In this document: positions 1 through 7,449 of the stretch, in pieces
Layout of the letters: each line of letters starts with the position of its first letter
Numbering within the stretch: the first letter of the stretch is position 1
Assembly (NCBI GenBank): GCA_964537285.1
Contig: CAZHZT010000119.1
Span: 1-18,476 of the forward strand
Origin: CAZHZT01 sp964537285
Lineage (GTDB): Bacteria > Bacteroidota > Bacteroidia > Chitinophagales > Saprospiraceae
Length of the DNA: 18,476 nucleotides
Direction of reading: 5' to 3'
Notes under the pieces: model-generated
Told to the model about the DNA's origin: nothing
Seen by the model: only the letters and a program-made list of their open reading frames with translations
Databases searched by the model: none
Made by a program: the position numbers and the translations under genes

Positions 1-174
1 CGGCCTGATTTAAGGACTTCCCAAATTAATTTCGACCAAATGAAATCATCTAGAACCTCTTTTTTCGAAATTTTTGCTAAAAATTTGGAAAAAAGAGCAC
101 CCCTCAATAGAAGATACTCTTCCCATACCTATGGTTCTGTAGCTGATCAAAGGTGCAGAACAAACCGATTATCC
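1..174. other. Intergenic stretch left of tpiA, no gene recognised
   Basis: This AT-rich stretch lies beyond the 3' end of tpiA. A short open frame starts at 40 but runs into the tpiA 3' end on the opposite strand, and its product looks like no known protein, so I do not call a gene. The only notable content is a 23-bp segment at 35-57 that recurs inverted near the right end of the window. I see no clear intrinsic terminator for tpiA here. Confidence 0.5.
35..57 (+). repeat. Left copy of a 23-bp inverted repeat shared with the window's right end
   Basis: The segment beginning accaaatgaaatcatctaga is the exact reverse complement of 18419-18441. Both copies are intergenic. Sequence on the inner side of each copy (about 58-110 and 18365-18418) may be weakly alike after reverse complementing, with gaps. 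That would suggest two diverged copies of one dispersed element rather than a chance match. Function is unknown. Confidence 0.7.
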
Positions 175-933
175 TTAAAAGCTCCTGATAATGGATATAA
201 AAGTATCTGGGTTAAGGGAAGCACCACCAACTAAGCCGCCATCGACATCAGGTTGTTTGAATAAATCATGAGCATTGCCGGGCTTCACACTACCTCCATA
301 AAGGATCACGACCTCCTGGCCAAGATCTGTTGAAAAGTGCCGGGTGATGAGGCTGCGGATTGCGGCATGCATTTCCTGAGCCTGTTCCGGTCCGGCAGTT
401 TTACCGGTACCAATAGCCCAAATGGGTTCATAGGCAACTACTACACGCTTCATTTCCTCCTCAGAAAGTTGAAGGATCGTTTCCTGAAGTTGTTTTTGTA
501 CATAGGCAACATGCTCGTTGCGCTCTCTTATTTCTAATGGTTCGCCACAACAAAAAATGACTTTCATGCCACTTTCCAAAACTCTCTTGGTTTTCTCCAG
601 CAGGACTGCGCTGCCTTCATTAAAATATTGACGGCGCTCTGAATGCCCTACAACCACATACGTTACCCCCACAGATTCAAGCATAGCAGCGCTGATTTCA
701 CCTGTATAAGCCCCTACTTCCCTATCAGAACAATCTTGAGCTCCGATATAAAGTGTAGATTGATTGTGTTTTTTCAGTTGTGCAATAGTTCGGATAAATG
801 GGGCAGGTGGAATCAGAACTACCTCTACGTCATTTTCCCGAACATCATCTATGATCGTAGATCCTAACGCAAGCGCATCTTTAAAAAGGGTGTTCATTTT
901 CCAATTACCGGCAACAAGTTTTTTTCTGTTCAT
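175..933 (-). CDS. tpiA: Triosephosphate isomerase
   Basis: Cytosolic glycolytic enzyme that interconverts dihydroxyacetone phosphate and glyceraldehyde 3-phosphate; it acts as a dimer or tetramer with a TIM-barrel fold. The 252-residue length is typical. All signature residues are visible: the N-terminal AGNWKMN with Asn10 and Lys12, the electrophilic His96 in VVGHSERR, the catalytic Glu168 in AYEPIWAIGTG, the phosphate-gripping loop 6 right after it (about 171-179), and the YGGSV phosphate-binding segment near residue 213. The start Met directly precedes the conserved NRKKLVAGNWKMN, so it is well supported. The gene reads leftward, downstream of the SanA-like gene on the same strand, but 240 bp containing a large palindrome separate them, so a shared transcript is uncertain. 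Nothing looks truncated. Confidence 0.98.
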   Translation of the reverse strand: MNRKKLVAGNWKMNTLFKDALALGSTIIDDVRENDVEVVLIPPAPFIRTIAQLKKHNQSTLYIGAQDCSDREVGAYTGEISAAMLESVGVTYVVVGHSERRQYFNEGSAVLLEKTKRVLESGMKVIFCCGEPLEIRERNEHVAYVQKQLQETILQLSEEEMKRVVVAYEPIWAIGTGKTAGPEQAQEMHAAIRSLITRHFSTDLGQEVVILYGGSVKPGNAHDLFKQPDVDGGLVGGASLNPDTFISIIRSF

Positions 934-960
934 TATTCAATTGATTTAATTGATGAAATC

Positions 961-1131
961 CAGCGATTCTCGCTTTCAAAAATTTACGCCGCTTCGCGGC
1001 GAAATTCCTTTGAGAGGGAGGTCGAAAGGGCAATTTTGCTTCGCAAAATTGCCCTTTCGGCTTCCTCAAAAGAAAATATTGCCGCGAAGCGGCGTAAATT
1101 TGGTTTTGGGCTTCCAAAACGAGAATTGCTG
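961..1131. repeat. Nested imperfect palindrome of about 171 bp between tpiA and the SanA-like gene
   Basis: Three sets of arms are nested around one centre near 1041. The inner arms 1023-1039 and 1043-1059 are perfect 17-mers with a 3-nt loop. The middle arms 980-1000 and 1081-1101 are perfect 21-mers, with gccgcttcgcggc on the left and its complement on the right. The outer arms 961-972 and 1120-1131 match at 11 of 12 bases. The GC-rich arms contrast with the AT-rich flanks. A transcript from either strand would fold into one long hairpin. It may be a non-autonomous repeat (REP/MITE-like) or a strong transcription barrier upstream of tpiA. The hexamer tgaaat occurs at 954-959 and 1130-1135 and could be a weak flanking duplication. 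Confidence 0.85.
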
Positions 1132-1173
1132 AAATAAAATGCAAGCATATTACTTTTTTAACAACTTTCAAAT

Positions 1174-1827
1174 TTAAATTTGGATATCAATCTGCTCTCC
1201 AAGAAATTTAGGTTGCATATTGAACATATAAATATCAAGCACCGCTTTACACCTGGCCAGCCATTCCCTGAAAGTAACCTTAAATTTTGGGCTCGGATGG
1301 TTATCGGCATTATAAGCGACAACTTCCAGGTCGTGAGATCTGGCGATAAATATAGCACGGTAATTATGAAATTGCTGGGAAATTATGGTAAATTTCTTTT
1401 GTTTAAAGATTTTATTGCATCTAATAATCGAATCAAGGGTCCTGAAACCTGCGTAATCCAAAGTAATAGCACTTTCAGGCACCCCTCTTTCAAGGAGTGC
1501 GTTGCGCATGTCATGAGGTTCATTGTAACTGGAATGGCGGTTATCTCCGCTAAGGATAAGGTGTTTTACTTTTCCTTTGAAATACAGATCCGCTGCGGCA
1601 TTTATCCGGTTATAAAAATAAATATTCTTAAAGCCTCCTTTTACTCTTCTCGCGGTACCTAAAACCAGTGCTACCTTATTTTCAGGTAATTCCTGGATGT
1701 TATTGACCATAAAGCCACTTCCCGAATTTATCACCCAAACATTACATCCGATTACGAAGAATAAAAGGAATACAATACCCAACAAGACGATATTAATCAA
1801 TTTTCTAAAAATTTTTTTTACTTTCAT
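1174..1827 (-). CDS. sanA: SanA/YdcF-like inner-membrane protein (DUF218 domain)
   Basis: A 217-residue protein with one N-terminal membrane segment (about residues 9-32, after the basic start MKVKKIFRKL) and a DUF218 domain (about 52-200) that probably faces the periplasm. It resembles E. coli SanA closely: the VALVLGTA strand (52-59), LSGDN (92-96), SYNEP (100-104) and DYAGFRTLDS (124-133) are in SanA order and spacing, and PKFLG near the C-terminus also matches. SanA is linked to envelope barrier function and vancomycin exclusion in enterobacteria; its biochemical activity is not settled, and transferring the role here is inference. The gene is divergent from the TMTC-like gene and upstream of tpiA on the same strand. 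The symbol reflects family similarity, not proven orthology. Confidence 0.88.
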   Translation of the reverse strand: MKVKKIFRKLINIVLLGIVFLLFFVIGCNVWVINSGSGFMVNNIQELPENKVALVLGTARRVKGGFKNIYFYNRINAAADLYFKGKVKHLILSGDNRHSSYNEPHDMRNALLERGVPESAITLDYAGFRTLDSIIRCNKIFKQKKFTIISQQFHNYRAIFIARSHDLEVVAYNADNHPSPKFKVTFREWLARCKAVLDIYMFNMQPKFLGEQIDIQI

Positions 1828-1963
1828 TTGGAATTATTTTATTTGAGCCAATCTTTTGTTAGTAATAATATGCATTCCAAAAATTAATAGTATTTACCTA
1901 TTTTTATGATAGAAAGTTACGCTAAAATTGATTAGCTAGCCGACAAACTTGTTTTTCGACTAT

Positions 1964-2086
1964 GAATTATGGTTCTTTGATATAAATTGTGTGGAGTTTA
2001 AAAAAAATAACCCCTTCAGCCAACTAGGCATTCAGGTTTTATCTTTTTTAAACTCCACACAATTTATGTCAAAGAACGGGAATTAT
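1964..2086. mobile_element. MITE-like element with 34-bp terminal inverted repeats
   Basis: Arms at 1972-2005 and 2044-2077 are reverse complements over 34 bases with one mismatch (gatataaattg against gacataaattg). They enclose a 38-nt core with no coding capacity. The heptamer gaattat lies just outside both ends, at 1964-1970 and 2080-2086, as expected of a target-site duplication. The element sits between two divergent genes, where a terminator would have no evident use. It ends about 40 bp before the TMTC-like start codon and so probably lies in or beside that gene's promoter or leader. Calling it mobile is inference; the inverted repeat itself is plain. Confidence 0.65.
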
Positions 2087-2118
2087 TAGTGATCGGAATC
2101 ATGTGTTAAAGAAACGTA

Positions 2119-4026
2119 ATGGCCACAAGAAAAAAAATAAAAAAACGCACTTCAAAAGTTGCTGAAAAGAAGCACTCAACCTTGCCTAATTTGCCGGGAC
2201 TGATCCTCTTTGTCATCGCATTTCTCCTATACAGCAACACGCTAACCCACGAATATGCATTTGACGATTATTCTGTAATCAAGGAAAACTTCGTCGTAAA
2301 ACAAGGGTTTGAAGGCATTTCAACAATACTCACCACTAATTATCGCTATGGCTACTGGAATTCTCCCGGCACGCTCTACAGGCCCACATCCCTTGTCATG
2401 TTTGCAATCGAATGGGGAATAGCGCCAGACACTCCTGCGCTGAGTCATTTTATAAATATATTACTATTTGCTCTAACGGGCTTTTTGCTTGTCAAAGTGT
2501 TATTTAACATGGCTGGCCTGAACAACCTACACTGGGTTTTCATAAGCAGTTTAATCTTTGTAGCTCACCCTATTCACACGGAAGTAGTCGCGAACATAAA
2601 AAGCAGAGATGAACTTCTAGCCTTCTTCTTTTTCTTACTCGCACTAGGGCAAGTATTTACCTACTTAAAAAAAGACAAGGTTTTGCCCTTGATCTTAGGA
2701 TTATTATGGTTTACTCTTGCCATGTTTTCAAAAGAAAGCAGTATTACCTATTGGATCTTATTTCCGGCAGCCATTTATTTTTTCAAAAAAGAGGCCAGCT
2801 TGAATAAAGTAGCTCTAATAGCCGGGCTTTTTCTTTTACCTATAGGGATATACTTACAGGCGCGCTACGCTGTTCTGGGTTCCATCGGAGGATTAGGAGG
2901 AAAGGTATCCATGCTTGACAATATCCTGAGCGGAGTGGGCTCAGCCGCCGCACAAACTGCTACTGCATTTAGCATTCTGGGACTATACCTTTATAAGCTT
3001 TTCATTCCTTCTCCTTTGGTAAGTGATATGGGATTTAGTGAAATCCAGGTGATTGGATGGAACAATATCAAAGCCATATGTAGCCTATTAGTATATTTGG
3101 CGATTGGGGCAGGAACTATCTATGGTATTTTCAAAAAACACCCATTGGCATTCGCAGGATTATTTTTCCTGGCAACCCTTTCTATTTTTTCCAATTTAAT
3201 CCTACTCATTGGCTCTTCTTATGGAGAGCGCTTTTTGTATACACCCTCTCTTGGTTTCACCTTAGCTTTAGCCTGGGCCTTAATCTATTTTTTCCCACCA
3301 CAAAGTATTAAAAAGAAGGATAAATTAAGAGCGTTTTGGAGCAAGGGAAAGATTGTACTAGGCATTAGCTTTGGCTTAGCTTTGATTTACGGCATGATGA
3401 CTATAATCAGAAATCCGGATTGGAAAAACAGCTACACGATTTACCAGAGCGATGTTTCTAAATCACCAAATTGTGCAAAAGTGCATTACCACCTGGGACT
3501 GGAGTTAGTAAAGCTAGGATTGAAGGCAGATCAAGAACAGAAACAGAAATACCTGACCGATGCGGTCAACTCCTTTCAACGAGCTATCGATATTTATCCC
3601 AAATATGGCGATGCCTACGCCCAGCTTGGCCTGGCCGCGTTTCGGGCTAATGATAACGAAAAGGCTTTAGAGTTCTATGAACAATCATTGGAGTATAAAC
3701 CCAATAATGCTACCGTTTACAATAATATGGGCATTATTTTTTTCCAAAAAGGCGATTTGGAGAGAGCCATGGAGGTATATAAAAAAGCGGTGGAGCTCGA
3801 CCCTCGCTATGTAGATGCACTCCGTAATTTAGGCTCCACTTATGCAATGCAAAAACAATTTGACCAGGCAATAGAACAATTTAGGAAAGCCCTACAATTC
3901 AGCCCCAATGATGCAACCATCAATTTTTACTTAGGTTCCGCTTATAAAGATATAGGGGATGAAACAAATGCAAGGCCTTATCTCGATAAAGCTTACCGTT
4001 TAGATCCGGGTTTGCCAAGAAAATAG
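2119..4026 (+). CDS. TMTC-like membrane protein: GT-C glycosyltransferase fold plus C-terminal TPRs
   Basis: A 635-residue multi-pass membrane protein. After a basic N-terminus (KKIKKRTSK), the first membrane helix covers about 24-40 and is followed by the acidic pair Asp49-Asp50 in FDDYSVI, the usual place of catalytic acids in the first external loop of GT-C mannosyltransferases. Further TMTC hallmarks are HPIHTEVV...SRDEL (150-165), SKES (204-207), GERFLYTPSLGF (369-380) and the junction NPDW...KVHYHLG (432-460). About 9-11 hydrophobic segments run to residue 430. Residues 450-635 form about five TPRs, for example at 531-564 and 565-598. Animal TMTC proteins O-mannosylate cadherins; the acceptor here is unknown, though exported proteins such as its secreted neighbours are possible. 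The gene converges with the hydrolase gene, with only 13 bp between stop codons. Confidence 0.85.
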   Translation: MATRKKIKKRTSKVAEKKHSTLPNLPGLILFVIAFLLYSNTLTHEYAFDDYSVIKENFVVKQGFEGISTILTTNYRYGYWNSPGTLYRPTSLVMFAIEWGIAPDTPALSHFINILLFALTGFLLVKVLFNMAGLNNLHWVFISSLIFVAHPIHTEVVANIKSRDELLAFFFFLLALGQVFTYLKKDKVLPLILGLLWFTLAMFSKESSITYWILFPAAIYFFKKEASLNKVALIAGLFLLPIGIYLQARYAVLGSIGGLGGKVSMLDNILSGVGSAAAQTATAFSILGLYLYKLFIPSPLVSDMGFSEIQVIGWNNIKAICSLLVYLAIGAGTIYGIFKKHPLAFAGLFFLATLSIFSNLILLIGSSYGERFLYTPSLGFTLALAWALIYFFPPQSIKKKDKLRAFWSKGKIVLGISFGLALIYGMMTIIRNPDWKNSYTIYQSDVSKSPNCAKVHYHLGLELVKLGLKADQEQKQKYLTDAVNSFQRAIDIYPKYGDAYAQLGLAAFRANDNEKALEFYEQSLEYKPNNATVYNNMGIIFFQKGDLERAMEVYKKAVELDPRYVDALRNLGSTYAMQKQFDQAIEQFRKALQFSPNDATINFYLGSAYKDIGDETNARPYLDKAYRLDPGLPRK

Positions 4027-4039
4027 TTCTGTAAAAGCT

Positions 4040-5962
4040 CTAATACTCTACTACTCTTACAATTTTTTGTAATTCAGGTTCTCCTCTCCTGGGCCTGAAA
4101 CTACAAAAGTACATGCCTGGTTGAAAGTCATTTTCTTGCCAAAGGTAGGTGTGATAGCCCCTTGAAAAAGGGACATTTTCAAATAAAACGGCTACTACCC
4201 TACCGTTTATATCAGTAATTTCTAAGCTTAGCTCAATGTCTTTCTCCAGATAAAACTGAAAAGTATAGTCTCCTTTCGAGGGATTTGGAAACACCTGAAA
4301 AACTTTTGATCCATCCTTTTCCTCTTCACCTCCAGTTTCACCTTCACCTTCCCCTTCGGATCCCGGATCATCAGGTTCTTGATTTCTATAGGTTGGAATG
4401 AAGAAGGCAGGGGAACCCGTCAAAGGTATATCAACCGTTGAGATTTTCTCCACAGCCCTGGTTTGCGAATAATCCCATTCGAGACGTTGTAAAGATTCAA
4501 TATTGAGAATGGCCGGAAAGGTAAAATTAGAAAGCACCAATTCACTTTGATCCAGATGGGTTTTGGCCCAAAAAACATATATGTAGGAATTGTCGTTGCG
4601 CTTGAAAGCTGCCCCGTCTAACCATGAAGGCAAATTCAGGAAAGCGGTATGCCCGGCATCATAGGTAGTGCCATATAATAATTCTGAGGCTGTTTTATAA
4701 GCGATGCCCCCATCGTTATATTCCAGTTCCTCCTGGGTGGCTCCATGGAGGTTTCTGTACAGCCCCATCAGCTGAAATTCGCTGGTAGCTTCAGCTTCAT
4801 CTTTGTGATCCCCAAGATTGAACAGGTAGAGTTGTAAAATATTTTCTTTGTAAGCGTTTACGACTGTTTTAATGAGGAAGTTTCTCTGTGCCTCATCCGA
4901 ACCGATATAATCTTGGAAGGTTACTCTTGGTATATTACATTCTGTTATAATAGATAGCTTTTCAGGAAACTGAACGCCATCGTACCCATATTTTAAAGCT
5001 ACTTCATCGAACATTCGCTTTCGGTCCAAAACTCCTTGAGCAGCTGCATCAGAATGGCGATTGTAAACAAAGTTGTTGATTGCGTTGCTCCATTCCCTTA
5101 AACTCCCGTCAATATGTGGATAAGTGTGAATGCTAATGACATCAAAATAGGCCCCTCCAAGCAAAGGATAATCTTGATTAGGGCTCCCATCAACAGGATT
5201 ATCGGTATTGCGCATAACGGCATCTAAAAAAGCAGGATAACCAAGCCCCCCCAAAGCTACATAAGTATCTGGCTTAAGTGTTTTTATTACTTCATAACTA
5301 ATGCGCAGCAGGCGAACATAATGAGTAACCGGAGCTTTAATGGCCAAATCACAGGGATCCGGTTCGTTCTCCCACCAATTCCCGGGAAAACCCGGCCCTG
5401 ACCAGGCATCGGTAGAATAGGAAAAATCCGGCTCATTCCATATTTCCCAAAACCGGATATAATCACCATAGCGATTCACCATTTTATACAGGTAGAGTGC
5501 GTAGTAATTCTCATCATTTACAGGTGTTCCATTTTCACCATTATCCCATATCGGTGTATATAGGTTAGCAAATAGTTCTGAACGAGCATTTGAACAATAA
5601 TAATTTGTATCTTTTTGATGCTCCGGCGGATACCCGGTAATTGCAGTGTTATCATCATGCCCTAACTCCTGATAATACTGAAAAGCATCCACTCGAATAT
5701 CATACCCCCATGTATCTAAAAAATGTGCAAAGAGCCCTGGTCGAAGGGAATATATGCCTAAGCCATCGATTCCTTTAGCCTCCGAACCGGCAGCCAGCTC
5801 TGCCAAATCCTCATCCTTCCAGGGCGGATAATAGCCCATATTACTTCCAAAGCGAAAGATCCCTTCATAAGGGGCGATCGTATCATTGGCCGTGTAGTTT
5901 AGCTGAGAGAAAGCGCTAAAATAGCCAAGCAAGAGATAAACGAAAAAGTAGATTTTCTTCAT
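4040..5962 (-). CDS. Secreted clan GH-A glycoside hydrolase with T9SS sorting domain
   Basis: A 640-residue exported protein. The signal peptide (about 1-19, MKKIYFFVYLLLGYFSAFS) is followed by Gln20, typical of Bacteroidota exports. Residues 35-430 look like a (beta/alpha)8 glycosidase. FWEIWNEPDF places the proposed acid/base at Glu177, YFDVISIHTYPH (272-283) is a typical strand-6 motif, and LSIITECN places the proposed nucleophile at Glu341. The pattern is nearest to GH39-like or other GH-A families; the exact family and substrate cannot be read off. A beta-rich segment (about 430-525), a very acidic Gly/Glu linker (about 529-550) and a C-terminal T9SS type A domain (VFPNPSKGDY...GMYF, 557-640) follow. 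It is therefore probably displayed on the surface or released. The spacer upstream, shared with folD, holds a large inverted-repeat element. Confidence 0.85.
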   Translation of the reverse strand: MKKIYFFVYLLLGYFSAFSQLNYTANDTIAPYEGIFRFGSNMGYYPPWKDEDLAELAAGSEAKGIDGLGIYSLRPGLFAHFLDTWGYDIRVDAFQYYQELGHDDNTAITGYPPEHQKDTNYYCSNARSELFANLYTPIWDNGENGTPVNDENYYALYLYKMVNRYGDYIRFWEIWNEPDFSYSTDAWSGPGFPGNWWENEPDPCDLAIKAPVTHYVRLLRISYEVIKTLKPDTYVALGGLGYPAFLDAVMRNTDNPVDGSPNQDYPLLGGAYFDVISIHTYPHIDGSLREWSNAINNFVYNRHSDAAAQGVLDRKRMFDEVALKYGYDGVQFPEKLSIITECNIPRVTFQDYIGSDEAQRNFLIKTVVNAYKENILQLYLFNLGDHKDEAEATSEFQLMGLYRNLHGATQEELEYNDGGIAYKTASELLYGTTYDAGHTAFLNLPSWLDGAAFKRNDNSYIYVFWAKTHLDQSELVLSNFTFPAILNIESLQRLEWDYSQTRAVEKISTVDIPLTGSPAFFIPTYRNQEPDDPGSEGEGEGETGGEEEKDGSKVFQVFPNPSKGDYTFQFYLEKDIELSLEITDINGRVVAVLFENVPFSRGYHTYLWQENDFQPGMYFCSFRPRRGEPELQKIVRVVEY

Positions 5963-6018
5963 AGCGTATTGTAGGGATTTTTTAACGGATTGGGTGTAGT
6001 TCCTAAGATGTTCTGATA

Positions 6019-6026
6019 CAAAAATA
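6019..6026 (-). promoter_or_regulatory. Possible -7 box of the hydrolase gene
   Basis: Read on the minus strand this is TATTTTTG, a perfect match to the Bacteroidota -7 consensus TAnnTTTG, about 57 bases before the start codon at 5962. I could not find a convincing TTG -33 element at the expected 19-21 bases upstream, so this is a tentative call in AT-rich DNA. Confidence 0.25.
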
Positions 6027-6115
6027 AGGCTATATCATTGGAATTGTTTAATTTTTTTCTACTAATTTTTATTCTCATTTTGTACATTATACGTACTTTT
6101 ATCATTTAAAGTTTT

Positions 6116-6488
6116 ATACTCTGGAACTTAAGTTAATGAATATTTTGAACGAGGGGATTTTTTTCTTCAACAAGGTAAAAAACGTAGGCGATGTAGGGCA
6201 TCGGCGAGGCTCAATGGCGTCAACTTAAGCTTTTTCTTTGCCTGGCGCTTTAGCGCCAGGTGTAGTGTTAAGATATGTTGGGGCTTTAGCCTATCAATAA
6301 CAAAAGGGCTAAAGCCCAACCTGACAATTATTCTCCCGGCACTGAAGTGCCGGGCTATAAAGATATAAAGAGCTTGAGATGACGCCATTGAGGCTCCCGA
6401 TGGCATTCGGGACAAGTTACTCATATGTTTTTTGCCTTGTTGAAAAAAGAACCCTTCAAAATGTTTATTAACTTAGGCTCCAGAGTAT
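6116..6488. repeat. 373-bp imperfect inverted-repeat element with central REP-like hairpins
   Basis: The left half and the reverse complement of the right half align almost end to end. The termini 6116-6149 and 6455-6488 share atactctgg and ttttgaa. caacaagg recurs inverted near both ends. The inner 17-mers 6206-6222 and 6380-6396 are exact reverse complements. Between the arms lie three short hairpins: 6241-6260 (cctggcgctttagcgccagg), 6277-6320 (gggctttag paired with ctaaagccc) and 6335-6354 (cccggcactgaagtgccggg). It codes for nothing credible. It is likely a non-autonomous dispersed repeat; REP-like hairpins are in some bacteria the substrate of RAYT (Y1) transposases, but none is encoded here. 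I found no clear target-site duplication. Confidence 0.8.
6118..6143 (+). repeat. 26-bp direct repeat, copy 1 (left end of the 373-bp element)
   Basis: The sequence starting actctggaacttaagttaat is repeated base for base at 6494-6519, and a diverged copy lies inverted around 6463-6486 at the element's right end. Confidence 0.9.
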
Positions 6489-6493
6489 TCAAC

Positions 6494-6519
6494 ACTCTGG
6501 AACTTAAGTTAATGAATAT
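6494..6519 (+). repeat. 26-bp direct repeat, copy 2, just upstream of folD
   Basis: Identical to 6118-6143 over 26 bases, but placed just outside the right end of the inverted-repeat element and 25 bases before the folD start codon. It may be the stub of a second element copy, or host sequence duplicated when the element arrived. Because of its position it may form part of the folD promoter or 5' leader. Confidence 0.9.
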
Positions 6520-6544
6520 CTAACCCATTATACAAAACTAAACT

Positions 6545-7432
6545 ATGACTTTACTAGACGGAAAAGCATTATCCAATAAGATCAAAGAAGAACTGGCACA
6601 AGAAGTGGCCCAAATCATTGCTCATGGCAAACGCCAGCCTCAATTAGCGGCCGTTCTGGTCGGTGATGATCCCGCTAGCCAGGTGTACGTAAGAAATAAA
6701 ATAAAGTCTTGCGAAAAAATTGGCATCCTCTCCAAAATGGTCAAAAAAGATGCCGATATAAGCGAAGCTGAGCTCTTGAAAATCGTTGATGACCTCAATA
6801 ACGACCCCGCAGTAGACGGGTTTATCGTACAATTGCCTCTCCCCAAGCACATCAATGAACAAAAAGTGACTCTTGCCATCAACCCACAAAAAGATGTCGA
6901 TGGTTTTCATCCAATGAATGTCGGGCGCATGTCCATTGGATTACCGACTTATTTACCCGCTACCCCAAATGGTATTATGGTCATTCTGGACCGGTATAAT
7001 GTGGACACAGAGGGTAAAAACTGTGTAGTGCTCGGAAGAAGTAACATTGTAGGAACTCCTATGAGCATTTTATTATCGAGAAAATCTACACCTGGCAATG
7101 CTACCGTGGAAATTTGCCATAGCCGCACCAAGGATATAGCAGAACATACCCGAAGAGCTGATATCATTATCGCCGCTATAGGTCGCCCAAACTTTGTTAC
7201 GGCTGATATGGTTAAGGAAGGTGCTGTAGTCATTGATGTAGGCATTAATCGCGTTGAAGATGCAAGCAGAAAACGAGGCTACCGTTTAGTTGGTGATGTA
7301 GATTTTGAGGGAGTTGCTCCAAAGTGTAGCTTCATTACTCCAGTTCCCGGAGGTGTCGGCCCTATGACAGTTACATCACTTCTTATGAATACCCTTAAAG
7401 CATATAAGAAGGAATTCGACGTTTACTCTTAG
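6545..7432 (+). CDS. folD: Bifunctional methylenetetrahydrofolate dehydrogenase/cyclohydrolase
   Basis: Cytosolic enzyme of one-carbon metabolism: it oxidises 5,10-methylene-THF to 5,10-methenyl-THF with NAD(P)+, then hydrolyses that to 10-formyl-THF for purine and formyl-methionine synthesis. The 295-residue length fits. The N-terminal catalytic domain shows SQVYVRNK with Tyr48 and the catalytic Lys52, GFIVQLPLP (92-100) and KDVDGFHPMN with Asp119. The Rossmann domain shows VLGRSNIVGTP (161-171), and the closing PVPGGVGPMT motif is intact. The Met at MTLLDGK is the usual start. The DinB-like gene follows after only 17 bp, which suggests a two-gene operon ending at the terminator near 8069-8112. 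A copy of the 26-bp repeat lies directly upstream. Confidence 0.98.
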   Translation: MTLLDGKALSNKIKEELAQEVAQIIAHGKRQPQLAAVLVGDDPASQVYVRNKIKSCEKIGILSKMVKKDADISEAELLKIVDDLNNDPAVDGFIVQLPLPKHINEQKVTLAINPQKDVDGFHPMNVGRMSIGLPTYLPATPNGIMVILDRYNVDTEGKNCVVLGRSNIVGTPMSILLSRKSTPGNATVEICHSRTKDIAEHTRRADIIIAAIGRPNFVTADMVKEGAVVIDVGINRVEDASRKRGYRLVGDVDFEGVAPKCSFITPVPGGVGPMTVTSLLMNTLKAYKKEFDVYS

Positions 7433-7449
7433 CAACCAAACATAAAAAT

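Larger units (their letters stand above)
5963..6544. other. Divergent intergenic region between the hydrolase gene and folD
   Basis: This 582-bp spacer holds no credible gene. Its right two-thirds is a 373-bp inverted-repeat element (6116-6488) followed by a second direct copy of the element's left end (6494-6519). Its left part, 5963-6115, is AT-rich and probably carries the promoter of the hydrolase gene. An 85-codon frame on the minus strand at 6167-6424 lies wholly within the repeat and is explained by it. The promoter of folD must lie inside the repeat, within the extra copy of its end, or in the last 25 bp. Confidence 0.7.

Noticed and set aside
40..234. A 64-codon open frame at the left end
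   Set aside because: It overlaps the tpiA 3' end on the opposite strand, contains the 23-bp repeat and resembles no protein.
905..1171. Short open frames on both strands between tpiA and the SanA-like gene, with KGQFC and AKLPFR words on both strands
   Set aside because: The repeated peptide words come from the palindromic DNA at 961-1131 being read in both directions, not from a gene.
1180..1662. A 160-codon plus-strand frame opposite the SanA-like gene
   Set aside because: It is antisense to a well-conserved gene, and its product shows no domain or signal.
4057..4072. Small inverted repeat ttacaa/ttgtaa near the convergent stop codons as a terminator
   Set aside because: Only six A/T-rich pairs, located inside the 3' coding end of the hydrolase gene; too weak to support a terminator call.
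6167..6424. An 85-codon open frame on the minus strand between the hydrolase gene and folD
   Set aside because: It lies wholly within the inverted-repeat element, crosses its hairpins, and has a composition explained by the palindromes; no protein family is recognisable.
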